Shown: in pieces, positions 24,200 through 36,174 of the stretch
Numbering within the stretch: position 1 is the stretch's first letter
Layout of the letters: every line of letters starts with the position of its first letter
Assembly: GCA_914767715.1 (NCBI GenBank)
Contig: OU612067.1
Span: 2,976,001-3,040,000, forward strand
Origin: Membranipora membranacea
Lineage: Eukaryota > Bryozoa > Gymnolaemata > Cheilostomatida > Membraniporidae
DNA length: 64,000 nucleotides
Direction of reading: 5' to 3'
The notes under the pieces: model-generated
What the model saw: the letters and a program-made list of their open reading frames with translations, nothing else
What the model was told of the DNA's origin: nothing
The model's database searches: none
Program-made: the position numbers and the translations under genes

Positions 24200-24492
24200 A
24201 TTCATTTGGTACAACATACCATCCAACCCTGCTCAGATGCATATCAAATCAATCGGATCTTAGTGCCTAACTTGATGAGATTAGTAGAATTTCAAAGCAA
24301 TGTTGTGATTTAAACCTATTGTTAAACGCCTCCAAGACTCAAGAAATGATGTTTTCTACTCAGCTTGTTAGCCCCATTACCCCTACTCTTATCCTTAACG
24401 GCACAGAAGTTGATTTTTGTGACAAAGTAAAATACCTTGGTGTTACTGTTGACGATAAACTCCGCTATCATGATCATGTCACACACATTGTT
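24200..24492 (+). pseudogene. LINE X, left part (RT thumb), interrupted by LINE Y
   Basis: Encodes RT palm-thumb sequence of a CR1-like LINE (LLNASKTQEMMFSTQL, VKYLGVTVDDKLRYHDHVTH), preceded by decayed sequence with several stops. The frame runs up to the GTGC at 24493-24496. The same frame resumes directly after the GTGC at 28582-28585, on the far side of the inserted LINE Y. So this and 28582-29100 are one older element split by a later insertion. Confidence 0.82.
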
Positions 24493-24575
24493 GTGCGTGA
24501 CATCGTGCTGACAAGCTGCTTGTGAAAAATTCTCTCTCTCTCGATTGAAAATTGTAAATAATTACTGGATATCAT

Positions 24576-25723
24576 ATGGAAAACAGTGCTTTAAGTTCTA
24601 AAAAGCGGAAGCGAGAAGACCAAGATGACGATCAGCAAGAAAACAAAAAAGAAATGCCGTATTATTCAAACAAATTCAGAGCACTTCAAAAAAAGCTGGA
24701 TTCGACAACTCAAGACAACAGCATCGAAATCAAAGGTACTCTTGACAACATTCAAATCATACTGGTGTGCAATTCTGCAACATACGAGGTTGTCAAAGCT
24801 AACTTCCAGTCCTCGTTAAAAGAGCAAGGACTTTACACCTCTTTACAGGCCAACCGGGATCAAACAAAAACAGCTGTAGTCGCTGTAGTGGTCACAGTTA
24901 AAACCAAGAAGAAAGGAAAAAAATCTCTATACACCGCGAACTTTTATAATACAACATCTACCATACTTGTCAATGGTATTAAGGACAAAAATATTTTCCT
25001 TGACCACTACACTAAACTTATCAACGACATTCCTGAACATACTATAAATGCATTGAATGCCACTATTCAACAGAAATGTAAAGAATTCATTACATCCGAG
25101 CAAGGCATGAATGCGGCAGAAGTTCAACTACCAAGTCTGGAAAACGGCTACACGTCCAATCAAAGCTCCAGCACATCAGTTGCCATGGAAAGCACCAGCT
25201 CTCACAATCATCAAAGAACATCAGGCAACACAATCTTGTCATAGATATTAAGAAGGACTCCATGACCTACAGCAACTTTAACCAAGATACCATCAGACGC
25301 ACCCTCAACAAAACCTTTGGGCCAATCATAATAGAAAAGATTACCAGATATAACTTCAATACAAAGAAACCCAAAATTATGATACAGTTCAACCACCAAG
25401 AAACAAGAAACAACATCCTACGCAAATGGAACACTGATCTATTTGGTGGATCAAGTATACGCCAAACAATCGACCCGAGGTCCCTGACAGAAAATATGGG
25501 TATGTTGAAAGGTGTCCCACTAGATGCTGAGGACAGCACTGTAATAAATAATATAAAAGTGCTCTACCCTCATGCTACATCAGAAAGAATTTTTAAGGAG
25601 GGCAAACCAATGAGAATGTTCAAAATTAAGTTCCATTCTCATGATGATTTTCTTTTTTCTATTAAAAATGGCATTTGTCTCCAATCACAAAGTGTTAAAT
25701 GTCAATTTGAGCAAATGAGATAA
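24576..25723 (+). pseudogene. LINE Y ORF1, RNA-binding protein, one break
   Basis: The ORF1 protein of such LINEs binds the element RNA and forms the ribonucleoprotein. The first open part (24576-25244, 222 aa) has a basic nuclear-localisation-like N-terminus (KKRKREDQ) and a lysine-rich middle. The second (25262-25723, 153 aa) is in another frame and has an RRM/PRE-like fold signature: IIIEKITRYN, KIMIQFNHQETRNNIL, GVPLDAED, ERIFKEGKPMRMFKIKF. The break lies between about 25225 and 25262. No CCHC knuckles are seen. The stop of ORF1 and the start of ORF2 overlap in TAATG at 25721-25725, an arrangement linked to termination-reinitiation in some LINEs. ORF1 identity comes from position and composition, so the domain name is tentative. 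Confidence 0.75.
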
Positions 25724-28459
25724 TGAATTCCGAATTTGCATTGTTGAATGTCCGTGGAATCACCAGCAAAATAGAGGAGATAAAATCAATTTTGCATCAA
25801 CGTAATTTTGCAATTCTAGGATTAGCAGAAACATTTTTGAATGAGCATGATGGTGTTGGTATTTATGCGGTGCCAGGTTATCAGGTGATTAGGAGAGATC
25901 GGGGATATGGTTACGGTGGTGGTCTCATTGTATACATACATGAATCCGTGCAATTCGAACATCTTGCAGATTTTGACAATAGCATGCCTGAGTTTATAAC
26001 TATCAAAGTAAAGCCAAGTACAAATAAAAGTTGTTTAGTCTCGTTTATATACAGGCCTCCCAACTCCAAGTCCGCATGGTATGATCTTGCTTACGAATAC
26101 TTTGAAAAAGCTTTTTCACTGTATAATGAAATGATTATACTTGGAGATTTTAACATCAACATCCTTGAACAAAGAAGCAACAGAAAGTGGTTGAATATTG
26201 TTAACTCTTTTTCCTTCTGTCAATTGATCTCGGAGCCAACAAGAGTTACAGAAACATCCAGCACCCTGATCGATCACATATACACAAATCTGCCCTCAGA
26301 CATGTCAGAGAGTGGAATTATAAAATATGGAATGAGTGATCATTACTTAGTTTTCATTAAAGTTTTATTTTCCACATTAAAGGTAAAAGCAAAAAGAACA
26401 TCATTTGAATTCAATGACTATTCAAAATTTACAAACCAGAATATACATGACCTTTTTTCAGGTCGTCGCTTTAATGATGTATTGTGTGAGAATACTGTAG
26501 ACCGTGTGTATGCAAGATTTAATGACACCTATAGTTCATTAATCAAAACACTTGTCATCACCAAGAAAAGATTTGTAAAAACTGCTCAACTGCCCAAATG
26601 GTTAGATGATGAGGTAAAATCACACATGCATTTGCGTGATAGATTGAAGAGAGAGGGCAAATGGGAAGAATACAAAATTCAACGCAATTATGTTACAAAT
26701 TTGATTAAGAAGAAGAAAAAATCGGTTATTTCAGATATAATTAAAAATAACAAAAATAACACCAAACGTGTTTGGGAAGCTTTAGGAATCAATCAAACTA
26801 AAATTTCACCGATGGTCAATATTGGTGGTTTATCCCCTGATGAATTGAACAGACACTTTACATCGATTGCGAAATCCATAACCAAAGACATCCCTGATCC
26901 CCATGAATATAACATGATTGGACCGGTGACAACCCAAACGTTTTCTCAATTGACTCGCTTTACTCCAGAAATTTGTTTCAAATATCTAAAAAACATTTCT
27001 GACAATAAAGCAACTGGTCATGATGGTATGTCTGTTAAGGTTTTGAAGAAAACATGGCCTTACATATGCGACATCGTAACTGACATGTTCAACAGAGCAT
27101 TAATAGAGGGTGTATTTCCTTCACAGTGGAAAAACGCAAGAGTAATTCCTATTCATAAGGGTGGAGACATCAAAGATCCATCTAATTATCGCCCTATATC
27201 AATACTTCCTGTGCTATCTAAGATTTTTGAGAAACATATGAATTCCCAAATTCAAAAATATCTCACCACAAACAAACTTCTTCACAAACTACAATGCGGA
27301 TTTAGAGAAGGTTATTCCTGTGTTGATTCCCTACACAAACTCATTTCTGACTGTTTGTCAGCAAGATCAGATGGTCACTTTGTTGCTATGATGTTTTTGG
27401 ATTTCAAAAAAGCTTTTGACTGTGTCGACCATAAAATTCTTCTGAAAAAATTGACAATGTACGGTATAACGGGCAAACTGCACTCTCTCATAAAATCTTT
27501 CCTAACAGATAGGACACAATTTGTAGCTATGCAACAAGGTGCAAAAAGTTCAAAATTCTTCCAATAGACAATGGTGTCCCCCAAGGCTCAATTCTGGCAC
27601 CAAGTTTATTCCTCAAATACGTCAATGATCTTTTATCCTACACATTATATTCCAAGGCATTTGCCTACGCTGATGATACAGTTTTCGTATCAAAATCTGA
27701 CAACTTTGATACACTAAATGATTTATGTGATACTGATCTACACTTGATAGAAAGTTGGTGTAGGAATAATAAGATGTTGATAAACATAAAAAAATCTCAC
27801 TTAAAGCTCGTACAACCCTCTCATAGAGCCACATCTCTAGATTTAGATCTAAAAATTAACCATAAAAGACTAAACCGAAATGCCAATAACAAACTCCTTG
27901 GTTTTACTTTGAATGACCCATTGACATGGGACGATCATGTAGACCAGATTTGCACCAAATTAAACAAAAGTTTGGCATTATTCCAGAAATGCAGGGCATT
28001 CCTAGATAGTAAATCATCTCGTAACTTTTATTTCCAGTATGACTTTTGTCATATGATATATGGCATCCGCATATATGGCAACCTATCACCACAATATATT
28101 CTTGAAAGAATATACTTGCTCCAAAAAGAGGGCTTTCAGCCTAATAGCAAATGTCAACCACATACCATTTCATCTAATACATACAAGAGATTTACATACA
28201 TCTCTTGGTCTGATTCCTTTTCCTCTCCTTGCTGGTCATTTCACCTGTACTTTTGGTTTTCAAATTTTGCGCTTGATTGCACCTGACTTTTTTTTGGAAG
28301 GCTTTATTCCAGCTAGCTCTAAAAGCTCTACATTATCACACTGATCAATTAAGACAAAAAATCACTACAACTTTTAACTCTTTACCAATTCAGATACGCT
28401 CAGCAACCAAACTTACTCATTTTAAACAACAACTATCAAAGCACTTTGTATCCTATTAA
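25723..28459 (+). pseudogene. LINE Y ORF2: APE endonuclease plus reverse transcriptase, frameshifted
   Basis: ORF2 copies the element RNA into nicked chromosomal DNA. The open part 25723-27567 (614 aa) starts with an AP-like endonuclease: LNVRGI (about residue 8), LAETFL (about 35), FIYRPPNS, the catalytic ILGDFN block (about 140), LIDHIYTN and the SDHYLV histidine block (about 205). RT begins near residue 430 ([43 protein letters not shown]) and includes box [15 protein letters not shown] frameshift in an A-run near 27553-27557 moves the GVPQGSILAP and AYADD blocks (about 27570-27680) to another frame, open to about 28125. There an A-run one base longer than in the 48-kb relative shifts frame again. 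A deletion near 28320 shifts it a third time. Inactive as it stands. Confidence 0.9.
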
Positions 28460-28581
28460 TTCTTGTTACTTGAGTATTTTTTCTTTTTCTCTTCGCTTAA
28501 GTTTTTTCTTTTTTGTTCTGTCACTGCATGAAAAACATTCATAAAGATGATGTAGAATGACAATAAAAAGTATATATATAT

Positions 28582-29100
28582 GTGCAATCCATAGTGACTA
28601 CTGCATCTCAAAGTGTGTATATTGTGAACAATTTTGTATACTATAGCTCAAAGCCCCTTTCTCATATATTATTCAAGAGTTTTATTGTATCAATCATCAC
28701 TTCCTGTCTCCCCATACTTTCTACAAGCGTCCATGCAAGCGACAAGAAGTCCTTACGCAAAATATTTAAAGATGCCGCCAAGTTAGGGATTGAGCACTCC
28801 GATATAGATGCTCTGGTGGCCAACCAGATCAAGACACTTGGACTACGGTACATACACGATGAAGAGCACTTTATCAATGACTTTCTAACTAAATGCCCCT
28901 CAGGTCGCTACCGCACCGTTAAATATCGGGGTACATGGGGTAGAGACAGCTTTTTAAGACATCTCATACACTTAATAATACACTATTCTAAAAAACTTTA
29001 TATACAACAGAGATCTGATTTTTTCCATGTTTTTCTTTCTTGACAGTATGAACAACTTATTTTGTGACAAATTTTTGTCTATGATAGTAATAAATCCATC
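28582..29100 (+). pseudogene. LINE X, right part (ORF2 C-terminus)
   Basis: The open frame 28582-29043 encodes the ORF2 C-terminus (SVYIVNNFVYYSSKPLSHIL, LRKIFKDAAKLGIEHSDIDA, LGLRYIHDEEHFINDFLTKC). It ends with ATCC repeats near 29088-29105 that look like a 3' tail. It continues the frame of 24319-24492 across LINE Y. It is closely related to 11539-11781. Confidence 0.82.
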
Positions 29101-29105
29101 CATCC

Positions 29106-30927
29106 CTACAAGTAAATGACGAATTGAGTGAACATAGGATTACATCTTGTAATCACTTGAGATGAAACCTGGTGTGACCACCTCTAAAGATAACATTTAT
29201 TTAAAAACCCATCTACAAAACAATTTCGAGAAATCCTTGTAATGGAGTAGTTTGAAGAAGAAAAAAAAAAGCTCGGCGATAATGAGCGTGAGCTTTAAAT
29301 GCAAATCATGGCCTTCACTGCGGGAGCATAATCTTCACACTTCTCCCGACCTATGAAATGAATGTCAACCATGTAAGTTAAAGACTAATTGGTGACACAC
29401 TGGAAGAGCATAATTTTCACATTTATTTCAACCTATAACAAAGTTATCATGCCCACTGATATCTACAATTTGGATCTCTCTATAGGCTATTGACAAATAC
29501 TTAGTGGCGACACAAGTGACTAAGTGTGCTGAAATTGTTTCCTTGATCCGAGTCTATTTTTATATTTTCAAGTGCACAATTTCCTTCAATATTAGATTTC
29601 AATAGTCCCAAAACAAGTTTTCAAAGGCTGTTTTTATAATAATATCTCAACCCGTTTTCATACAGTTACAGGCTATATCTCCTTCAATTCAAAGGATCTA
29701 ACCTTGTAACAATAACAGACTCTCCAGGACGTAAGTAAATAGTTTTTTGTTCAATTTGACCCCGTAATAGAAGACAACTTATTTCCTGACGCATGGAATA
29801 TACGCCAACACCAATAAGAAGGTTTCATATATAACCTTTGATCTTTTGATTGTGTTCTTCAAAGGTACCGGAAGAGGAAAATGGGTGCCTGACAAAATAA
29901 GTCAAAGCCAAACAAGTGGTAATTTTTGCGTCTGATCAATTTATCACATTATAACCAAATTACAATTAATAACCTACCCATTAATTAAATAAACTCTTTA
30001 GCTAAGCCGGCATCCTTCTTAGTCAAGAAGCAGAAAAAATAAAAGGAAGCAGTAAATTAAATAGTGGTAACTTAGTAAGCTTGTAGCAGCACATACTCAT
30101 ACATAATTCAAAGATGACCATGGGTTTCTAAGACTATATAATTGTGATTGTTACCAGAAAGCGCTACAATTGTTTTCCCATCTGCCATACTATATTATGT
30201 TTCGGTCTTTCAGTGGTCACCGTCAGCCCCAGATGAGACATTTCCAGGTTTAGCTTGGAGTGTAAAGTGCTGCTAGTGGACATCTGTCACTGATATGTAA
30301 ATCAACAAAACAGTGATCTCTTTTTTGACAAAAAAATCCTTAATACTATCATTCAGAGAATTAACCATGCTTATTCCTTGAGCTTTATGATGCCTACAAA
30401 GTATTTGACCGCCCTATTTAACGGGCCCCCTTAAGCGCAGGTGGCTTGTGTGGAGTAGTATCTTATACCCTTGCCCGCCTTTGCCGACTACTGTTACAAA
30501 GAGGCAGAGGGGGATCTTTATACTGCATACAAGCTGTTAATGACTTGAGCTCATTTTTTTTTAAAGTGCTACCTGGCTTAATTTTTTAAATTGAAACCCA
30601 TCAAGGCAAATCAAATAAATTATATATCATATAGATTAATATCATATAGATTGGGCATAATTTGAGGTGTTTCTCATGTTTATCATATTATCATGTGATA
30701 TTGTGTTTCTGAAACCTGTCCCTGTTTAGTCTTTCTTTAATCACTTGATAAATCAGTTTGTTACCTGCATGAAGGACTGAGAGATGTTGCAAAAATTTGT
30801 TCAATAATCAATGACTTGCCCTTGCAGTAGATTGTGATAGACCAAGGTAAACATCTGCTAAATAGTCAAAATATAACCATCTTCCAAAATTTTATGGTTG
30901 TTGCCTTGTGGTGTCTGTAGGGGGAGT
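29106..30927. other. Intergenic, nothing recognised
   Basis: About 1.8 kb without open frames of note or matches to other parts of the window. Confidence 0.45.
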
Positions 30928-33378
30928 GTTAAACCCACTAATGTCGCAAACGTCAAAACGTCACAATCTAGCGTTCCACTAACGTCGCAATCCAAAAAAC
31001 ATCGCAACGAAGGGTTTTTAAACCGTCGCAAACCCACAAACCTCGCAATTTTTTAAACGTCTCAATAGCTCGAACCCACTAACGTCGCAAATGTCGCGAC
31101 TCAACAAAAATACGAAGTTATCTTCTCATTTGATGCAAATTGGTGATGATGATATGTTGCGAGAAGTAGAAAGGTGCATACAAACTGCAAAACACGGTGG
31201 GGAATTGAATATCAACATTATATATTGTGCCATGCATAATTGTTGTGTATTTTTCAGGTTATTTGAATCATTTTTTCACTTTCTAGGGTCGTTTATTGAT
31301 ACCTCAGAATCCATTAATGCTGTCATAAATGGGTGCTAATCAAGATTTAGCACAAGTAAGGCAAATATCTGCATACATGTCAAGCTTGAAATATACTGTC
31401 ATGTTTGATATAGGCTAAGCTTAAAGTTGTTAAGAGGCTTTTACACTACTTGAAATTCCATAAATGTTAAATCATTTATGCATGAATCTCTTTATCTCCT
31501 TATGACTTACCCTTTATCCACTGAATAAGGAATTTTTACATCATTCCCAAGATGCAACTTTATGGTTTTATGGTATGATAATAGAACCTCCACAGGATAC
31601 CATAGGAACCAATAGCATACAAAAGGATGCATTATTACACCTTGCATTGTGTATTGGCAATTGTATTTTCATCACTAGAGTTATATGCAGTTTGTAAACT
31701 CAAATCCTGGGTTATGGACAAGAGACCTTGACAGTGGGTCAAAGATAGTGCAGTTGAAAACTTACAGAATTTAATATCGCTTTGTGACCCAGCGGCTTAT
31801 TGTTAATGGCCATGGTTATATAATAATATTGGGTTTCCCTAAAAAAATCAAGTCAAATTATAATTGGCCTCAATATACTTTAGTAATTCCATAGATATGC
31901 ATAATGGGAACCGTTAACCTCTTAAATTATATTGAATTTGTTATTGTTTACTCTCTGAAAGAGAAGTCTTCAAAGTGCCACATCCTGCAAGACCATGGCA
32001 AACAGCGGCCTTTCTTGACAAGCATTGCTGGAAGGAGAGGGGAACCCCTTCGACAAAGCTTGTCAAGACAGGGTAAGGGACCAGCAGATGAAATTTTTGA
32101 GATATCGTGATTTGCTTGTTTAGTGATCAAATCAATTTTAAAAAATTGGAGCTCAACTATGCCTGGGTACCCAAAGACTATTATCCTACCTCTAAAAATT
32201 CAACCTGCTTTTGCCTATCTAGCCAGCAAGTTAAGCAGTATCTATCTATTCTACCTATACATACAGTGGGCTGCCTATAGTATCTATTCAGTAGTATGGA
32301 GGAGGGTCAATGAATAAAATAATAAAGAGCTGAGAAGATCTGCTGTAGCCATAGCCTACTTATTATCCATATTGATAAATAAATCTAACATGGTCAGCCA
32401 TTGCCTATATCATAGATATATATTATGTATAAGACAAAACATTCTAATGGCACACAGCATTGTCTAGGAACACCGGTTTTTGTTTCCATGGATCAAACTA
32501 AAATTAACTCAATAAACACGCTCAGGGCTCTCAGATGGTTGTTCATGTGCATCCATTTGTAATCAAAGTTCATTAATGTTCAACCAGGGAGAATGGATGA
32601 ACTTTCTACAATGCCATTTTATTTCATTAGTGGGATGTAGAAAACATGTTATGAGTCATTCTTTTTTACTTTGTGAGGAAACGACTCCCAACAAAATGAA
32701 AATTAAAAAATAACATGGTACATGGTATATAAAAGAAATTGACTTTATTTATCTGGGAAATCCAAAGCTTTGCATGATGGGAAGCCTGTGCAATTTGATG
32801 GATTAAGGCCATGTCAGCAAGAGGAAAAAATATAGCACTCAATCCAACTGTGTCAATACCTCTTGACAAGTTCAATCTTTGGCTAAATCAAACATTGAGG
32901 TACATCACAAATTGGTATGTCACTATATCTGCTAGATAGTGATTATGACAGCATTATGACAGCATTAATGGATTCTGAGGTAACAACAAACAACCCTAGG
33001 AAGTGAAAAAAATGATTCAAATAACCTGAAAAATACACAACAATTATGCATGGCACAATATATAATGTTGATATTCAATTCCCCACCGTGTTTTGAAGTT
33101 TGTATGCTCCTTTCTACTTCTCGCAACATATCATCATCATCAATTTGCATCAAATGAGAAGACAACTTCGTATTTTTGTTGAGTTGCGACATTTGCGACG
33201 TTAGTGGGTTCGAGCTATTCCGACGTTTAAAAATTGCAACGTTTGTGGGTTTGCGACGTTCTAAAAGCCCTTCGTTGTGATGTTTTTTAGATTGCGACGT
33301 TAGTGGAACGCTAGATTGCAACGTTAGTGGAACGCTAGATTGCGACGTTTTGACGGTTGCGACGTTTGTGGGTTCAAC
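30928..33378. mobile_element. Foldback element with 400-bp terminal inverted repeats
   Basis: The left arm 30928-31330 and right arm 32945-33378 are inverted copies of each other, with over 90% identity by eye. The right arm carries an extra roughly 24-bp duplication near 33310. The outer 150 bp of each arm is packed with short repeats ending in ACGTCGCAA and CCCACTAACGT. The inner part of each arm is open and reads MS-LNKNTKLSSHLMQI, then DDDMLREVE. Flanks are AGGGGGAGT on the left and AGGGAGT on the right, so a 7-9 bp target duplication with a slipped G-run is possible. The 1.6-kb centre has no transposase motif, so the copy is non-autonomous. Confidence 0.82.
32014..32067. repeat. Short conserved hairpin motif, copy 2
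   Basis: Outer stem CTTGACAAGC (32014-32023) with GCTTGTCAAG (32058-32067) and an inner GGGG-AA-CCCC stem. Related copies lie at 21004-21056, 34813-34869 and 48719-48774. It lies in the centre of the foldback element. Confidence 0.6.
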
Positions 33379-34190
33379 AGGGAGTAACCAAAACCACTAG
33401 TTCAGGGCCACTGCTGATCTTGATTCGGTATGCAGGTTGCTGATAAGCTAGTCTATATCCGACAAGAAGGGGATGTTGCTGGAGTTGCACGCCTTCTGTG
33501 CATCCTTGATTTGTGAATGTACAAGATACATCCACTGTAGTTTATTTTTAAAATCATATCAAATAGAGGAGCAGGAAAACCTTTAGTAATAAAAGTAGAT
33601 ACTGAATAAAAGATATGGGCTTAAACTGGACTTGTGAGGAAAATTTCCGCAATGTTCTCCGCAAGCATAAGCAAGATCAGAAAATTTGACCTACGAGACC
33701 GACCAATTTCCATTCTAAACCCATGCTAATCTAAGATATGAGTTAAAATCTAAAGCATTCTGATTGGCTTCCTGTTTCTTGTGACTGACTGACTCATCTC
33801 ATCATCCACATCCCATACTTTTACATAAATCATTTCGTTTTACTGGTTGATATTTTCCTTCCCCCATCACTGTTCCATACAAAATTATTTTAGCATTGAG
33901 TTGCATCCTGTCGTATTCTGGCGTTGTCTTAACTATACTTGATGCAAGACAACTCCCTATTTCCTATAACTCTATAGGCACAGTGTTGCCTGTGCACATC
34001 CCTTTTGTGCTGTATCCTGTTTGGAGCAAGAAGCAATAATATAATGGCTCATGAAACACAAACAATATCAGTCTTATTGATGTATTACTAATTGCCATCA
34101 ATACACGACACCACAATATAACACATCCCCTTTATCATTACTTTAAACCCATTTGCCCTCTCTCGCTGTATTTTTCAGTGTAGTTAGGTT
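33379..34190. other. Intergenic, nothing recognised
   Basis: AT-rich. No feature seen other than the foldback target-site flank. Confidence 0.4.
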
Positions 34191-34193
34191 ATG

Positions 34194-34490
34194 TTACTCA
34201 GGATTAACATGACCGTTATATGCCAGACATTGATACAACATACAGTGGTGCGCGTACCACTGCACAACACACAGGTCTTCAGCTAGAAACCATGAGTCAA
34301 GCGCTGTTTTGAGGCCTTCCTTAGTACAACCTCCATTGGCCCCAGAAGCATAAAGCCATCCCTGTGTGTTGATGAGCATCTCAATCAATCTCATCGATCC
34401 CTCAGTGCGTTTTGTCAGTTTCGGTGTTTTGACATAATTGGTGTGTTTACACTGTTGTGCAACCAGGGAGGCTGCCAACTCTTCATTGTT
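34194..34490 (-). CDS. Unrecognised open frame, possible terminal exon
   Basis: Open from just after a TGA near 34499 to a TAA at 34194-34196, about 97 codons, richer in G+C than its flanks. The translation is balanced and has five cysteines (QCKHTNYV, GANGGCTKEGL, DLCVVQWYAHHCMLYQCLAY). No domain recognised. A GAAGAG precedes the first good codons and could serve as an acceptor, though a weak one. It lies 550 bp beyond the stop of copy C, on the same strand, and outside the C/D duplication. It may be a terminal exon of another gene or a transposon remnant. Confidence 0.3.
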   Translation of the reverse strand, partial: NNEELAASLVAQQCKHTNYVKTPKLTKRTEGSMRLIEMLINTQGWLYASGANGGCTKEGLKTALDSWFLAEDLCVVQWYAHHCMLYQCLAYNGHVNPE

Positions 34491-34812
34491 TCAGTGCAAC
34501 AACGTTGGCTCCATCACTCTCATGCTTATACTCTAAGCCACAGATGATGCTCAACCACTAAACTTTGTTGATTTAGATGTTTTCTGTCAATGAACTATGA
34601 ATCTTGTTAATCAAAACCTTTTTCCTTGTTCCTCCTAAATTTTTGTTATGATTCTTTTTCTGTCGCTCTATGCAAAGTATTTTATATAATGTTTGTAGCT
34701 TGTCATTAAAAATATTCTGTATTTGTTTGTCTGATGGTCATTAATCTGGAGATTATACATAGGAACTCTCAAAAATTAGTTCTCAACTCAGCACCCTCAT
34801 GAGTAGTATGTG

Positions 34813-34869
34813 TTGGCAGGCTCTGTTAATAGGGTGTGGGGGGACACCCCCACCAACAAAGCCTGTCAA
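34813..34869. repeat. Short conserved hairpin motif, copy 3
   Basis: Outer stem TTGGCAGGC with GCCTGTCAA and a long inner GTGGGGG/CCCCCAC stem. It lies 160 bp past the stop of copy C; copy 4, at 48719-48774, is its duplicate next to copy D. Confidence 0.65.
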
Positions 34870-35406
34870 GTCAGGCTACCGCCTGAGGAGCCCAGAATCT
34901 CAACACTCTATTACTTGAGTGTATTTCTCGTCAGACACCATAGTTGTATAGCTTTATTGCTTCATCAAATGTGTAACAACTTTGAGTCATAAGAATATTT
35001 TACTTGATACAGATATGACATTCACACATTAATGGAAGGCCATTGTACAGACTATAGATATATCAGCAGGTCTGTGTGATGCAGCGGAGACTATATAAGC
35101 ACAACCGTGTCCAGTTTTATGATAATATTATGTTTGTTTTTCTTGTGTGTAGGGATCAAACATAGTACATGACTCCATGATGTACCTGAAATAAAGATGA
35201 GGCTCATATAAGCCAAGAGCAATATAACACGAGTATCCTTATTTGTTTGGCCAAATTCTGCAGTTTCACGTGAAAGTGAACATATCATTGGGCTCTTATT
35301 ATGTGGGCGGGAAAAAAAAATCCTGCAAGAGCGCTGAGAGTTACTCCTGTAGTAAAGAATACAAGTAGTAATGGAAGACAAATAATTATATTATCTGCAA
35401 CAATGG

Positions 35407-36174
35407 TGTAACCGTGGGAGTTGCACTTGGCGTTAGGGGTCTGGTAATCGGTGTTATAGCATTGGCAAAGCCCACCATTGTCTAAAACTGCGTTCATGAT
35501 GTTTTTACTGCTTTATCTAAGAAGCTTTCTTTCTAACTTTGAGTCATCGCTTTCAATACAATGGTGAAAGCTTTTTCACCAATTTGAAGCTTTTCACCTT
35601 TTAAACCATTTACTGTCACTAGTCACCCAGACATTGGAAAGGATACATCTTTTAGCCAAGAGCTCTAATCAATATTGTAAGTGGTTCTTACATTTATATT
35701 CCTACAGTTTGATAACTTACTGATACATGCATTACATCTCATCTCATTGCATTAAATGTGGACTTCGTTTTCTGTGGTATCAGATATTCATTTCAGTTGC
35801 ATTCTTTAGACATACTATTATAATTTTGGCATTCTTATTTTAGCTAGATGTAATCCCGACTAGTCACCATTCATAATTGCTCACTATTTCTCACTATCGG
35901 ATTTTCTATTCCCCCATAATGTGTGAGTTTTGTATCAATTGTAATGTTCAAAGTTAATTTTGTGTCTATGTAATACCATAACTTTTCCATACAATGCCAT
36001 TATGATCTCGTCTTTGCATAATGTCAATCTTGTTGCAAACGCTTATACCTTTCAAACATGTCTTATAACGAATCAATCCATGTTACAGGATTACCAGATT
36101 ATTGGAGATAAATAAAATTCTTTGCACTCTTACACCTGCGTCATTCACGGGATAAAACGGAAGTATTCGATACA
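35407..36174 (+). repeat. BEL/Pao 5' LTR
   Basis: Begins TGTAACCGTGGGAGTTGCAC and ends TATTCGATACA. AATAAA lies near 36111, about 60 bp before the end. It matches 44226-44989 almost base for base. As the 5' LTR it would hold the element promoter; no clear TATA box is visible. Confidence 0.97.

Larger units (their letters stand above)
24497..28581 (+). mobile_element. LINE Y: nearly full-length CR1/Jockey-type retrotransposon
   Basis: A 4,085-bp element flanked by a GTGC duplication (24493-24496 and 28582-28585). It has a short 5' UTR of about 79 bp, ORF1 (24576-25723, broken once), ORF2 (25723 to about 28459, broken at least three times), a roughly 100-bp 3' UTR with AATAAA, and an AT-dinucleotide 3' tail. 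A truncated relative of its 3' end lies at 48056-48540. It sits inside older LINE X. The few lesions imply a fairly recent insertion, although the copy cannot now make intact ORF2 protein. Confidence 0.88.

Noticed and set aside
34861-34905. Hammerhead-ribozyme-like core (CTGAGGAG followed by GAA) beside the hairpin motif at 34.9 and 48.8 kb
   Set aside because: The stem between the two conserved boxes would be too short, the final A of GAAA is missing at 34.9 kb, and the motif is not kept at the 21.0 and 32.0 kb copies.
35402-35406. LTRs as products of a local tandem duplication
   Set aside because: TG...CA ends, a 5-bp target duplication, an internal gag-pol order and an empty site in copy D all show a retrotransposon insertion.
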